Program-made: the position numbers and the translations under genes | The notes under the pieces: model-generated | The model's database searches: none | Seen by the model: only the letters and a program-made list of their open reading frames with translations | What the model was told of the DNA's origin: nothing | Shown: positions 31,043 to 39,517 of the stretch, piece after piece | Layout of the letters: the number at the start of each line of letters is the position of its first letter | How positions within the stretch are numbered: position 1 is the stretch's first letter | Assembly: GCA_016235775.1 (NCBI GenBank) | Contig: JACRIU010000078.1 | Coordinates: 1-45,092 of the forward strand | DNA length: 45,092 nt | Direction: 5' to 3' | From: Hydrogenophilales bacterium | GTDB lineage: Bacteria; Pseudomonadota; Gammaproteobacteria; Burkholderiales; Thiobacteraceae

Positions 31043-31539
31043 TTGATGAGCACTCCGCCTTGTTGGGGATTGAAGTCAATGACCAGCACCTGGCCCGGGT
31101 GCAATTGGATGATCTCGCTGCGCTGGTAATTGAAACCGGGAATCCGGGCCGAATCGTTCAGGCGCACCGTCAATCGATGTTCGCCCGCGCGCAGCGGGAA
31201 GCGCCGATAAACGGTCGAGGCGCCATCGCGTGACAGGCCGGACGGCGGAACCGCTTCATGATGCAGCAGGCGGCCATCAAGCTCCAATTCGACCGTCACC
31301 GGCGAGCGCTCGCGAGGACAATCCTGAAGCGCGCGCATGTTGCGCGGCAGCTTGGCGAGTTCTTCGGGGCTGCGGTCGCGGCAGGCGCCGACAATCTGGC
31401 CTGCATGCGAAATACTCAGCCGGAGCAAGCCTTGGCTGGGTTCCAAATAATGATAAGCCGGCGCCATCGAGAAAAAGCCGATTCCGCTTGCGAATAGCGC
31501 AAACCCGACGCCTTGAGCAATCCACTTAACCATGCGCAT
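31039..31539 (-). CDS. Hypothetical membrane-anchored protein of the heme-copper cluster
   Basis: The 166-residue protein has one N-terminal membrane segment (about residues 8-28) and an outer domain of beta character (VTVELELDGRLLHHEAV, GEHRLTVRLNDSA). Two cysteines (in GACRDRS and LQDCPRE) could form a disulfide. I do not recognise the family. Its start overlaps the cytochrome b fusion gene and its stop overlaps the degenerate subunit-I gene, so it is tightly coupled to both and is likely a structural or copper-handling partner. Confidence 0.75.
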   Translation of the reverse strand: MRMVKWIAQGVGFALFASGIGFFSMAPAYHYLEPSQGLLRLSISHAGQIVGACRDRSPEELAKLPRNMRALQDCPRERSPVTVELELDGRLLHHEAVPPSGLSRDGASTVYRRFPLRAGEHRLTVRLNDSARIPGFNYQRSEIIQLHPGQVLVIDFNPQQGGVLIK

Positions 31540-33127
31540 CCCCGACTACGTCAGGTTCATCGTCCGCTTGATCGACCGGTTCGACGGCAAGCAGCGCCAA
31601 TTCGCTGCGGAATGCGTCAAGCGCCGGTGCAAGCGACGCCAGTTCGCGGCTGGCGGCGCCCACCATGCTTACGCGTCCAGCCGGTATTTTATCCAGCCGC
31701 AGGTGCGGTTCGCGCTCGCCTGACAGGCGCTGACTGGTCCATTTGCCGCCGAGGCGGAACTCGCAATCGTCTTCATGGCAGCCGGTCAGGAACACGCCAT
31801 CGGCACCGTTGCGCACGGCGTACTCGATGAACGATGGCGGTAACTGGCCGCTACAGATCAGGCTGAAGATGGCAACATCGGGAGCCGCCAAGCTGGACAC
31901 ATCGGCGGCACAATTGCAGCCAAACACAACGATTTTTGTTTTTCCGCTAAGTTTCTGCAATGCCGCTTTCAACTCTGCCCGCAGCGCACCGATCGGCTGT
32001 TGCGGCATGTCGATGCCGGTCACGAGCTTTTTAACGCCACGAAACGGGGTTGAAGACGGGCATGCGCCGGCACAGATGCCGCAGGAGGCGCAAAGCGCCG
32101 GATTGACCACCGCCTCCCTCGCCTGATTGGCGCCATCGCTGCGCGGCTGCATGATGACGGCGGAGTACGGGCAGTCGTCGAAGCAGCGGCCACAGCCGTT
32201 GCAGTGGGAAAGATTCACCACCGCGATGGGTTCGCGCTTTTTTCCGAGTGCCAGCGGTACCAGCAACAGCAGCAGCGTGACGCCGCCCAGCAACGCCCAC
32301 AGTTGCGCCGGCGACCCCGCATAGAGCAGCGGATAGATGCCCAGATAAAACCAGTCGAGCGGAAATTCAGCCGCGACGCGCGCCATATTGGCCGGCGGCT
32401 GGCTGACGGCGGGCATCCAGAGCGATACCGCCAGCAGCATGCCGAACGTGCCCCAAGCGAGCGCGCGCGGCGGTTTTGTTTTTGGACGGCTGATGCGCTG
32501 GATGTGTATCCACATGCCGGCCAACAGCAGCAAGGGCAAGCCGATATGCAGGAACACCAGCAAAGAGAAGAAGCGGTCGCTGATACTGTCCTGCGTCAGG
32601 AAATTGCGCACCATCGTGCCGCCGAACACCGGCAGCCAGTCGAGAAATTCCGCCGTGCCTACCGCAATGAACTGCGCCAGTTCATCCCATACCAGCCAAT
32701 AGCCGTTGATGCCGGATGAGAACGCGAACCAAAGCAGCGGCACGCCGCTAACCCAGGAGAACCAGCGGAAATTGGCATAGCGGCCATGCAGAAATTCGCG
32801 CACCAAGTGCAGCATGATCGTTACCGCAAAGGCATCCGATGCATAGCGGTGCAGGCTGCGAATGACGCCGCCGAAAAACCATTGCGCCGTAATGGCTTCG
32901 ACCGAACGATGGGCGCCAAGCACACTGGTATCGAACAGGATGAACAGGTATATGCCTGTGGCCGCGATGATCCAGAAGAAGAAATAGGACAGCGCGCCCA
33001 GATTGTGCCAAGGATTGAGCGATCCAAAAGCGCGCTCGAATAGCGCCTCGGTGGCTTGCAGCAAGCGTAACGCAGGCAAGCACGGAGAACGAATCGGCTT
33101 GGGGGCCGACTTTGTTGTTTGCTGCAT
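31526..33127 (-). CDS. Cytochrome b - ferredoxin - MvhD-like fusion protein
   Basis: The ATG at 33127 has GAGGAT upstream and gives 533 residues; a longer frame exists but lacks support. Domains in order: cytochrome b/b6-type membrane part with two heme ligand pairs, His93/His107 and His194/His208, both spaced 14; two or three further membrane segments to about 293; two [4Fe-4S] motifs, C309-x2-C312-x2-C315-x3-C319 and C346-x2-C349-x2-C352-x3-C356; then a domain like MvhD (hydrogenase/heterodisulfide reductase delta subunit) with FGCNCAADV, Cys425, and TGCHEDDC. The set suggests electron flow between the quinone pool and a soluble partner. Neighbours are SCO and heme-copper genes. The exact role is unknown. 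Confidence 0.82.
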   Translation of the reverse strand: MQQTTKSAPKPIRSPCLPALRLLQATEALFERAFGSLNPWHNLGALSYFFFWIIAATGIYLFILFDTSVLGAHRSVEAITAQWFFGGVIRSLHRYASDAFAVTIMLHLVREFLHGRYANFRWFSWVSGVPLLWFAFSSGINGYWLVWDELAQFIAVGTAEFLDWLPVFGGTMVRNFLTQDSISDRFFSLLVFLHIGLPLLLLAGMWIHIQRISRPKTKPPRALAWGTFGMLLAVSLWMPAVSQPPANMARVAAEFPLDWFYLGIYPLLYAGSPAQLWALLGGVTLLLLLVPLALGKKREPIAVVNLSHCNGCGRCFDDCPYSAVIMQPRSDGANQAREAVVNPALCASCGICAGACPSSTPFRGVKKLVTGIDMPQQPIGALRAELKAALQKLSGKTKIVVFGCNCAADVSSLAAPDVAIFSLICSGQLPPSFIEYAVRNGADGVFLTGCHEDDCEFRLGGKWTSQRLSGEREPHLRLDKIPAGRVSMVGAASRELASLAPALDAFRSELALLAVEPVDQADDEPDVVGDAHG

Positions 33128-33247
33128 GAAATCCTCATTATTTTGACGATGATGCACCATAAACCAGGGTGGTCTCAGGAGCATTGATATACGTCAAAAA
33201 CGAGCCACGGGGATGAAAATCCTGACGCTGGATACTAGCACGTCTGC

Positions 33248-34054
33248 TTACACTCGGCGCCGTTGCGCTCGCCACTCGCGGATAAACATGAAGACGACAC
33301 TGCCGAGAATGCTTAGGCCGACCAGAAAACCGACGATCAGGGAATAGTCGGCGCGGTAGTTGCCGGTGTCGCGGTCGTAAACCGTGCACAGCAGGCGAAT
33401 TCGGGTAACGAATCCGGACCACCCTGATGGCACAGCCAGCGCGCCGTTGTTCAGGTCGCGCAGAACCGATACCAGGGATTGTGCATTGATGTTTTCGTTA
33501 TAAAGTTGGCGATAAACGCGGCCTTCGCGGTCGATTACGGTGAGTTGCGTGACATGATCAAAGCCCTTCGGTGTCGCCAGAAAAGTGAAGCCGAAGTCGC
33601 GTGTCAGCGAAGAAACGGTGCTTGTTTCCGGGCTCAGAAATTCCCAATTCCGGGCTGAGATGCCCTGTTGCCGCGCGAACGATGCCATGGCCTCCGGCGA
33701 ATCAAACGGGACATTAAAACCGATGCTGACAGTCCTAAAGGCATCCACCCCAAGCAGATCTTGCGTCGCGCGGACCGCTTTGGCGATGAGAACGGTATCG
33801 GTCGGACAAACTTGGAAACAGCCGGTATAGACGAAGCTGACCAAGAGCGGTTTGCCTCGGTAGTCTGACAGGCGCACCCTTTTGCCGGCGCGGTCATGCA
33901 ACACATAGTTGCCGATCGGCCTGCCGATCACCGCCTGACTTGCGTTGTAGACGGCCTGTGGATCGAGTCTATTCTCCGGCGCCGCACGCGCGGCGCCTGC
34001 CCCGAATAGGAGCAGTGTGACACCGACGATGCTTAGCTGCGTCGTTGACTTCAT
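33248..34054 (-). CDS. SCO1/SenC copper chaperone
   Basis: The start MKSTTQLSIVGVTLLL opens into a signal peptide; longer frames are unlikely. The 268-residue protein has the copper-binding C79-x3-C83 (YTGCFQVCP) and His167 (GFDHVTQL), the classic SCO triad, and a second membrane helix near the C-terminus. It delivers copper to the CuA site of subunit II. Position between cyoE and the cytochrome b fusion fits assembly of the nearby enzyme; compare senC in norSY-senC clusters. Confidence 0.92.
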   Translation of the reverse strand: MKSTTQLSIVGVTLLLFGAGAARAAPENRLDPQAVYNASQAVIGRPIGNYVLHDRAGKRVRLSDYRGKPLLVSFVYTGCFQVCPTDTVLIAKAVRATQDLLGVDAFRTVSIGFNVPFDSPEAMASFARQQGISARNWEFLSPETSTVSSLTRDFGFTFLATPKGFDHVTQLTVIDREGRVYRQLYNENINAQSLVSVLRDLNNGALAVPSGWSGFVTRIRLLCTVYDRDTGNYRADYSLIVGFLVGLSILGSVVFMFIREWRAQRRRV

Positions 34055-34154
34055 TTTCGTCGATCCGATCGATGATGGGACGGATGCGGCGCTCCCTCTC
34101 CTGCGATTGAAAGGGCGGTCAAACAGGGATGCGCAGCACTTGCGTGAGCGATGC

Positions 34155-35021
34155 CTAACGCCACCATGCGGCATCGACAATCGCGGCAGTGAGCAGCAGG
34201 GTAAGCTGCAGCAGCGAAGCGTGGAAATTGACCATTGCATTGGCGCGGCTCGGTTCTATTGCCAACCGAATGCTCTTAGCCAGGAAGTACGCCCCGCCGA
34301 TCAGCGCGCCGGCCAGATAGACCGGCCCGGCGCCGAACCACACAGGCAGCAGCGATGCCGCAACCAGCAGTACCGTGTTGCCGAGAATAACGCGTGCTGC
34401 AGCCGCTTTACCGATTACGACCGGCAGCATCGGCACACCCGCTGCCGTGTAATCGTCGTGATAAGCGATGGCCAAGCTCCAGAAGTGCGGCGGCGTCCAC
34501 AGGAAAAGCACAAACGCCAGCGACAGCGGCAACGGGTCAAGTTGCGGCGCCACGGTGGCGGCGCCGGCGAGGACGGCAAAGCTGCCGGCCAGCCCGCCCA
34601 CAACGATATTGAGCCAGGTGCGCCGTTTCAGCCACACGGTGTAAACGACGGCATAAAAGAATGCGCCGAGGAAAACGTACAGTGCGGCAACAACATTGAT
34701 CGCCCATGCCGCCGCGAGGGTGGATCCTGCCACCATGGCGCCGATCAGCCAGAGCCAAGCCGGTCCGTGAGCCATGGCGCCCGTGACGAAGGGGCGGCGC
34801 TGGGTGCGCGCCATCTTGAGATCTAGATCACGCTCGATGTATTGGTTGAATGCGCCGGCGGCGGCCGCGGATAGCAGGACGGCAAGTCCGATCAACGCGA
34901 TTTTCCAGGCCGGCACGTGTGGGCCTGGCGTCAAGGCAAGGCCAGTCAGTGCGGTGAAAGCAATGACGACGCCGATCCGCAACTTAAAAACATTTAGCAG
35001 TTGTGTGGTGAGCGCGCCCAT
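34155..35021 (-). CDS. cyoE: Protoheme IX farnesyltransferase (heme O synthase)
   Basis: The ATG at 35021 (MGALTTQLLNVFKLRIG) is the family-like start and gives 288 residues. It has the UbiA-type motif NQYIERDLDLKMARTQRRP and a second acidic motif (YHDDYTAAG), with about eight membrane segments. It makes heme O from protoheme and farnesyl diphosphate for heme A synthase. It lies 113 bases after the subunit I gene. Confidence 0.94.
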   Translation of the reverse strand: MGALTTQLLNVFKLRIGVVIAFTALTGLALTPGPHVPAWKIALIGLAVLLSAAAAGAFNQYIERDLDLKMARTQRRPFVTGAMAHGPAWLWLIGAMVAGSTLAAAWAINVVAALYVFLGAFFYAVVYTVWLKRRTWLNIVVGGLAGSFAVLAGAATVAPQLDPLPLSLAFVLFLWTPPHFWSLAIAYHDDYTAAGVPMLPVVIGKAAAARVILGNTVLLVAASLLPVWFGAGPVYLAGALIGGAYFLAKSIRLAIEPSRANAMVNFHASLLQLTLLLTAAIVDAAWWR

Positions 35022-35134
35022 GTATCCGGTCCTCAAGAATGAAAATGTTATCGGTCGGGAGATGCGGGCAACCCGGCGCTTTACCGCGGACCCTCCCCCG
35101 CAACAAAGGGAGGAGGCTCCGCGGATGCCGCGAC

Positions 35135-36841
35135 TTAGCTCAAGCCCCAGACCTGGGACAGATATTTCCAGTTGATGAAGTAGTACAGCACGAACGACAC
35201 CAGGAACACCATCGCAAGGACGAAAGTGCCTGGCGCGGCAAAGCCGGCGATACCGAGGCTGCCATGCCCCGTTATGGCTGCGGAGACCGGGGTCACCACC
35301 GGCGTGGGTTTGTTGCTGGTGACGCCAGCATCTAGCTTCTTGCCGAGGAAGATCGAGCACACCGTGATCAGAATGTAGGCCGCGCCGCCAACGACTGCTG
35401 CCACGGCGCTGATGCCGACCACGGACATCAGCATGTAAGCGCTACCCGGGAACTCATAAGGCATGGCGGCGCCGAGGAAGGACATATCCCAATGCCGACG
35501 TGGCACACCGAGCGTACCCGCGCCCATCATCACCAGCGAAAACACGGACATGCCGATACCGAACAGGTAAGGCTGCCATTTCGCCAGGCCCTGGAACATG
35601 ATTTCGCGGCGGAACAGCACCGGGATCAGGAAGTAGGTCAGCGCCATGAACGCGAGTGTCGTGCCGATCACCACGGTTGCGTGGAAATGGCCAGGCACAT
35701 AGATCGTGTTGTGAATGATGAGATTCAATTGCTCGGTACCCATCATCACGCCCGAGATGCCGCCCAGGAAGCCGAAGCCGACCAGGGAGATGAACATCCC
35801 TGAAAATACCGGATTTCCCCATGGCGCCTTGCGCAGCCACTCGAACAGACCCTTGGTGAAGCCCTTTTCGCGTTGTGCTACCTCGATCGCACCGGGAATG
35901 GTGAGGCCGTGAATCATGCTGGCCAGCACCGCGAGATACATCGCATAGCTGGTATTGAACACCTTCCATTCGGAAGAGATGCCCGGATCAGCTAAAATAT
36001 GATGGGCGCTCGCCAATTGCAGGAAAAAGATATACAGCAGGAATGCGGTACGCGACACGCGCTCGGACATCGGTTTGGCGCCGAACACGATGGCGGCAAT
36101 CGCATACCAGACCGCGATGTGCGCGGAGACGTTGATTTGCTGCGATGAGTGGCCGAAAGCCCACCAGATCACGCGGTACATCAAGGGGTCGATGGCTTTG
36201 ATGTAACCGACCGACCACAGGAAGGTCGGGATCAGGATAATGGCGCCCGAAGCGATGGTGAACACGGCGATAATCGCCGCGGTTACCGCACCGAAGGTGA
36301 CCAGGGGAACCGAGCCTTCATACGTCTTCTCGGCCTTGGCGATCACCAGGGTGCCAAAAAACACGAAGCAACCGATCAGCGCACCCACCGCGAACAGGAT
36401 CAGCCCCAAATAAAATGACGGATGGGCCTGCATCGGCACGTACGATGTCATCATGACGCTGGAGTTGCCCTGGAAGATTGCAACGTTGGTCGTGACCGCA
36501 CCTATCAGCATCAACGCAAAGCCCAGCCAGGCAATGCGAGGCGTTGCCAGCCTGCATCGCAGCAGTGTGGACGAGCAGAAGTACAGCACTGCGATTTCAA
36601 AAAAGATGATCCAGAACACCAGCATGTCGAGACCGTGGGCCGTCAACACCATATAAAATGAATCTGCCGGCAAGAGATGCACGTCTGGCCATCTCGTCAA
36701 TGAAACTAAAAGCGCGAGTATGCCGCCGAGCAAAAGAAATACGACAGCTGCCACAGCATTGATTTTCATCAGCGTTTCGGCGGAGGTATGGAACTGCAAA
36801 CCGGTACGCGGGCAGGTCCGGAAAGTTTCGTTGTTAGCCAT
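35135..36841 (-). CDS. Heme-copper subunit I, Tyr replaced by Gln; possible sNOR-type NO reductase
   Basis: The 568-residue, roughly 12-helix protein has low-spin heme His69 (TAHGLDM), CuB ligands His231, His280 and His281 (ASAHHILAD) and HxH at His385/387 (VPGHFHATV). The residue four after the CuB His, normally the cross-linked Tyr of oxidases (GHPEVY), is Gln235 in FGHSSQQINVSAH. The order small subunit-II-I with SCO nearby recalls norSY-senC clusters of ammonia oxidisers. Together with an FNR box and nir genes this suggests NO reduction; an oxygen-reducing B-type-like enzyme is the alternative. Confidence 0.85.
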   Translation of the reverse strand: MANNETFRTCPRTGLQFHTSAETLMKINAVAAVVFLLLGGILALLVSLTRWPDVHLLPADSFYMVLTAHGLDMLVFWIIFFEIAVLYFCSSTLLRCRLATPRIAWLGFALMLIGAVTTNVAIFQGNSSVMMTSYVPMQAHPSFYLGLILFAVGALIGCFVFFGTLVIAKAEKTYEGSVPLVTFGAVTAAIIAVFTIASGAIILIPTFLWSVGYIKAIDPLMYRVIWWAFGHSSQQINVSAHIAVWYAIAAIVFGAKPMSERVSRTAFLLYIFFLQLASAHHILADPGISSEWKVFNTSYAMYLAVLASMIHGLTIPGAIEVAQREKGFTKGLFEWLRKAPWGNPVFSGMFISLVGFGFLGGISGVMMGTEQLNLIIHNTIYVPGHFHATVVIGTTLAFMALTYFLIPVLFRREIMFQGLAKWQPYLFGIGMSVFSLVMMGAGTLGVPRRHWDMSFLGAAMPYEFPGSAYMLMSVVGISAVAAVVGGAAYILITVCSIFLGKKLDAGVTSNKPTPVVTPVSAAITGHGSLGIAGFAAPGTFVLAMVFLVSFVLYYFINWKYLSQVWGLS

Positions 36842-36850
36842 GTCCCCTCC

Positions 36851-37396
36851 TTATTTATTGACGACGTAGAGATTGCTGACCATTTTGTGATGGCCGATGC
36901 CGCAATACTCATTACAGATGATGGAGAATTTACCCGTTTGATTCGGCGTTACGGTGACCACCATTTCGTAGCCTGGAATCACCTGCAGGTTGATATTGGC
37001 CGGCTGCAGGGAGAAGCCGTGCATATAATCCATGGCGGACAGATGAAGCCGGTAGCTCTTGCCTTGTTCAAGTTCGAGTACCGGCCACCAGGCCCACAGA
37101 CGCGCGATCAGATAGACATCGCTGCCGGCTGGCGGATGCACGACCGGGATATTCTGATCTGTATCGGTACGCACCGTATGTTTGTCTACCATGTCTTGGG
37201 CCTTCTTGCTGAAGGCTTCGGGGCTGGTGCGGTAAGCTTCATTAGACAGGTTTTGCTTACCGGTTATGTGCCAGTAAGGCATCATGAAAAACATGATGAG
37301 ACACCACAGGAACGCAATCGCGATCCAGGTGCCCTCGACACGATCTATGGGTTGTTTCCACCAAAGCCTGGCGGTCGGCGGGTGTATTGCACTCAT
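36851..37396 (-). CDS. Heme-copper enzyme subunit II with CuA site
   Basis: The 181-residue protein has one N-terminal membrane helix (about 23-41) and a cupredoxin domain with the CuA ligands His126 (YMHGFSL), Cys161, Glu163, Cys165, His169 and Met172 (CNEYCGIGHHKM). It takes electrons from a soluble cytochrome c or cupredoxin and passes them to subunit I, ten bases downstream. Short length fits ba3/sNOR-type subunit II rather than the 250-plus residues of A-type oxidases. Confidence 0.93.
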   Translation of the reverse strand: MSAIHPPTARLWWKQPIDRVEGTWIAIAFLWCLIMFFMMPYWHITGKQNLSNEAYRTSPEAFSKKAQDMVDKHTVRTDTDQNIPVVHPPAGSDVYLIARLWAWWPVLELEQGKSYRLHLSAMDYMHGFSLQPANINLQVIPGYEMVVTVTPNQTGKFSIICNEYCGIGHHKMVSNLYVVNK

Positions 37397-37415
37397 CGCA
37401 ACTCTCCTCTTTAAT

Positions 37416-37586
37416 TTATTTGGCGATCGGTATCGTCACAATTTCCATGACGCCCCAGACGGTATAAAAAACGGTAGGCACGGCTACGCCGATGAAAAGC
37501 AACAAAAATGGATTATCGAGAATTTGCTGCATGATGGGAACGCGTTCTTCGGATTCGTTCGGAACACTTTTGGTATCTTCAACCAT
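37416..37586 (-). CDS. Small one-helix membrane subunit (56 residues)
   Basis: This short frame starts with ATG behind AAAGGAG and reads MVEDTKSVPNESEERV, then a membrane helix (about 27-50: FLLLFIGVAVPTVFY...) and a short tail ending IPIAK. It lies 20 bases before the subunit II gene and is first in the operon after the FNR-box promoter. Small single-helix subunits in this place are known in ba3-type heme-copper enzymes. Family assignment beyond this is not certain. Confidence 0.75.
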   Translation of the reverse strand: MVEDTKSVPNESEERVPIMQQILDNPFLLLFIGVAVPTVFYTVWGVMEIVTIPIAK

Positions 37587-37689
37587 TTTTATTCTCCTTT
37601 AAGCCGGGGATTCGGCGCCATGCAGTTGATAAAAGAGGTAGGGTGCTGCCTGTAAAACACGCCTGCGACACTTTGTCACATAATAAAAT

Positions 37690-37731
37690 ATATTATTTAT
37701 CCGTCAACCAAAAAGCCTTGATTTACATCAA
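37690..37731 (-). promoter_or_regulatory. FNR/DNR box with spaced -10 element
   Basis: TTGATTTACATCAA at 37718-37731 is a perfect TTGAT-N4-ATCAA palindrome. On the minus strand a TAATAT at 37695-37690 would place transcription start near 37683, so the box centre lies about 41.5 bases upstream, the usual class II activator spacing. It points to induction of the heme-copper cluster under low oxygen or by NO (FNR, ANR, NNR or DNR type). The start point is inferred, not known. Confidence 0.8.
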
Positions 37732-37875
37732 GAGTATAGTACATATCATTCTTGTGCGATATTACGAAATGTCTGTTTTAATTGAGCAATTACCCCCCAC
37801 TATTTTTGACGCAATGCACTAGCAGGCAAGCATTCCGGCATCTTTGTTTAATCAAGAATTCCAAACTTGGCTTTA

Positions 37876-39414
37876 TCAGTGGCTCGTTCCCGCCGAGCGG
37901 GTGGTCTTGTTATAGACATTGTATTTGCCCGAGGGCTTGTTCATGGGGATGCGCTTGATCTCCTTGAACGTCGCTGCATCATAGATTATCAGCGCGCCAT
38001 CCGTTTCCCAGAGGCTGACCAGTGCGTATGCCCCATCGCGGGTAAATTCCACGTGGGCGGCAGTCTTGCCTGGCGTTGGGACAATGCTGCGCACGATTTC
38101 CAGCGTGCGCTTGTCGATGATTTGCAGGGTGTCCTTGTCGGGACTCATGAAGTTGTCGGTCCAGGCGTAGGGGGTGTTTTCATGGCTGCGCATGAAGAAG
38201 CCGGGGCCGAGGGTGTCGATGCGCTTGATGGTCTTCCAATTTTTCATGTCGATAATGCTCACCACGCCACTCTTGAGATTGGGGGTAGCCATGACTGACT
38301 TGCCGTCAACATCCCAGGTGATGCCGGAGCCGAGATGCGGCATGCCGGGCAAATCTAGGTCGGCGATCTTGCGCCGCACGTCGAGGTTGATCACTTGCCC
38401 CTTGCCGCCCTCACGCGAAGCGCCCATCAAATGCGTATAGGACTGATCGAAGTAGAAGTCATCCAGATAGTCTTCCAGCACGATGCGCCGTATTGGGAAC
38501 GGGCCCTTGGCGGCAATTGCTTCGCCGTAGCGGTAGTCGTGCACCAAGCCTTCGTACACCGGATCAGGGTCGTCGCCATAGGGAATTTCCCATACCTCCT
38601 TTAGATCTTTTAGCGCAGCGATAAAACTCTTGCGCGGCGCCGCGTCATACACGGCGGAAACGCGCGAGGTTTTGCCTGTCTTATCCTGCACGGCGATGAG
38701 CTTGAGCGGTTTCAGGTCCTTGGCGTCCAGAACCACCAGCGTGTGCGGCAGATAGTTGCCGGCCAGTACATAGCGGCCATCGCCCGACACCGCGAGATTG
38801 CGGGTGTTGATGCCAGCGCGGATTTCGGCGGTGGTTTTCAGATTGTAAATATCGAATTTGGAAACCCACCCATCGCGTGAGGCGAAATAGACGAAGCGTC
38901 CATCAGGCGAAAACTTCGGGCCACCGTGCAGCGCGAAGCGCGTCTGAAAGCGGTGGATCGGCTCGAACTTGTCTCCGTCGAGAATCGTCGCATGGTGATC
39001 GCCGGTCTCCACGACGACGAACAAGTTGAGCAGGTCGGCTTTGAATGCAGGCTGGTTTGGCAGGCTGCCATCGGCATGCTTGACGATGCGCGACGCGTTG
39101 ATTTCTTCCAGGCCCCATTTCGGCGCCGAGGCCGGAGCGGTGTACACAAAATCCGTGAGCGATTGGATTTCATCCTTGCTCAATTGCTTGCCAAAGCCGG
39201 GCATCTGCGTGGCGGTGCGGCCCTCGGCAATGGTTTTGATCGCCTGCGGCTTGCGCAGCCGCTCCAGATTTTCCGGCAGCAGGGCGGGGCCGGCGCCGCC
39301 AAGGCGGTCGGCGCCGTGGCAGGCGGCGCAGTGTTGGGTGTAGAGCTTGCCGGCGGATTCGGCGGCGAAGGATAGGCCGGGGGTGAGCATTGTAGCGAAA
39401 ACAAAAGCTTTCAC
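37876..39414 (-). CDS. nirN: NirN, c- and d1-type heme protein of heme d1 synthesis
   Basis: The likely start is the GTG at 39414, giving signal peptide MKAFVFATMLTPGLSFA and 512 residues; upstream in-frame codons belong to an inverted repeat. A cytochrome c domain has C29-x2-C32-His33 (HCAACHG) and a Met region (TQMPGFGK). The eight-bladed d1 domain follows, with FALHGGPKFSPDGRFVYFAS. NirN is the periplasmic dehydrogenase that completes heme d1 (dihydro-d1 to d1) before loading NirS. NirS itself lies at the other end of the cluster, so this copy is NirN, not the reductase. Confidence 0.88.
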   Translation of the reverse strand: MKAFVFATMLTPGLSFAAESAGKLYTQHCAACHGADRLGGAGPALLPENLERLRKPQAIKTIAEGRTATQMPGFGKQLSKDEIQSLTDFVYTAPASAPKWGLEEINASRIVKHADGSLPNQPAFKADLLNLFVVVETGDHHATILDGDKFEPIHRFQTRFALHGGPKFSPDGRFVYFASRDGWVSKFDIYNLKTTAEIRAGINTRNLAVSGDGRYVLAGNYLPHTLVVLDAKDLKPLKLIAVQDKTGKTSRVSAVYDAAPRKSFIAALKDLKEVWEIPYGDDPDPVYEGLVHDYRYGEAIAAKGPFPIRRIVLEDYLDDFYFDQSYTHLMGASREGGKGQVINLDVRRKIADLDLPGMPHLGSGITWDVDGKSVMATPNLKSGVVSIIDMKNWKTIKRIDTLGPGFFMRSHENTPYAWTDNFMSPDKDTLQIIDKRTLEIVRSIVPTPGKTAAHVEFTRDGAYALVSLWETDGALIIYDAATFKEIKRIPMNKPSGKYNVYNKTTRSAGTSH

Positions 39415-39493
39415 CACGGAGTACACGGAGCGACACGGAGTAAAGTGCTTGATATAGGTTTTCCTCCGTGAAACTCCGTGTACTCCGTGGTGA
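39411..39493. repeat. Perfect 20-bp inverted repeat between nirJ and nirN
   Basis: Bases 39411-39430 are exactly the reverse complement of 39474-39493; the arms are made of CACGGAGTA/CACGGAG units. The nirN GTG start lies inside one arm. It appears to be a third family of dispersed tandem-unit palindromes in this window. Confidence 0.85.
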
Positions 39494-39517
39494 GAAAAGA
39501 TTTTCAATTAACCGACC

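Noticed and set aside
35135-36841. Plain terminal oxidase call
   Set aside because: The His-x3-Tyr motif is missing and the promoter and neighbours point to denitrification, so an oxidase label alone would mislead; not excluded.
37876-39414. NirS (nitrite reductase) identity for the c/d1 protein
   Set aside because: A typical NirS C-terminus lies at 44439-45092, and this gene follows nirJ where nirN belongs.
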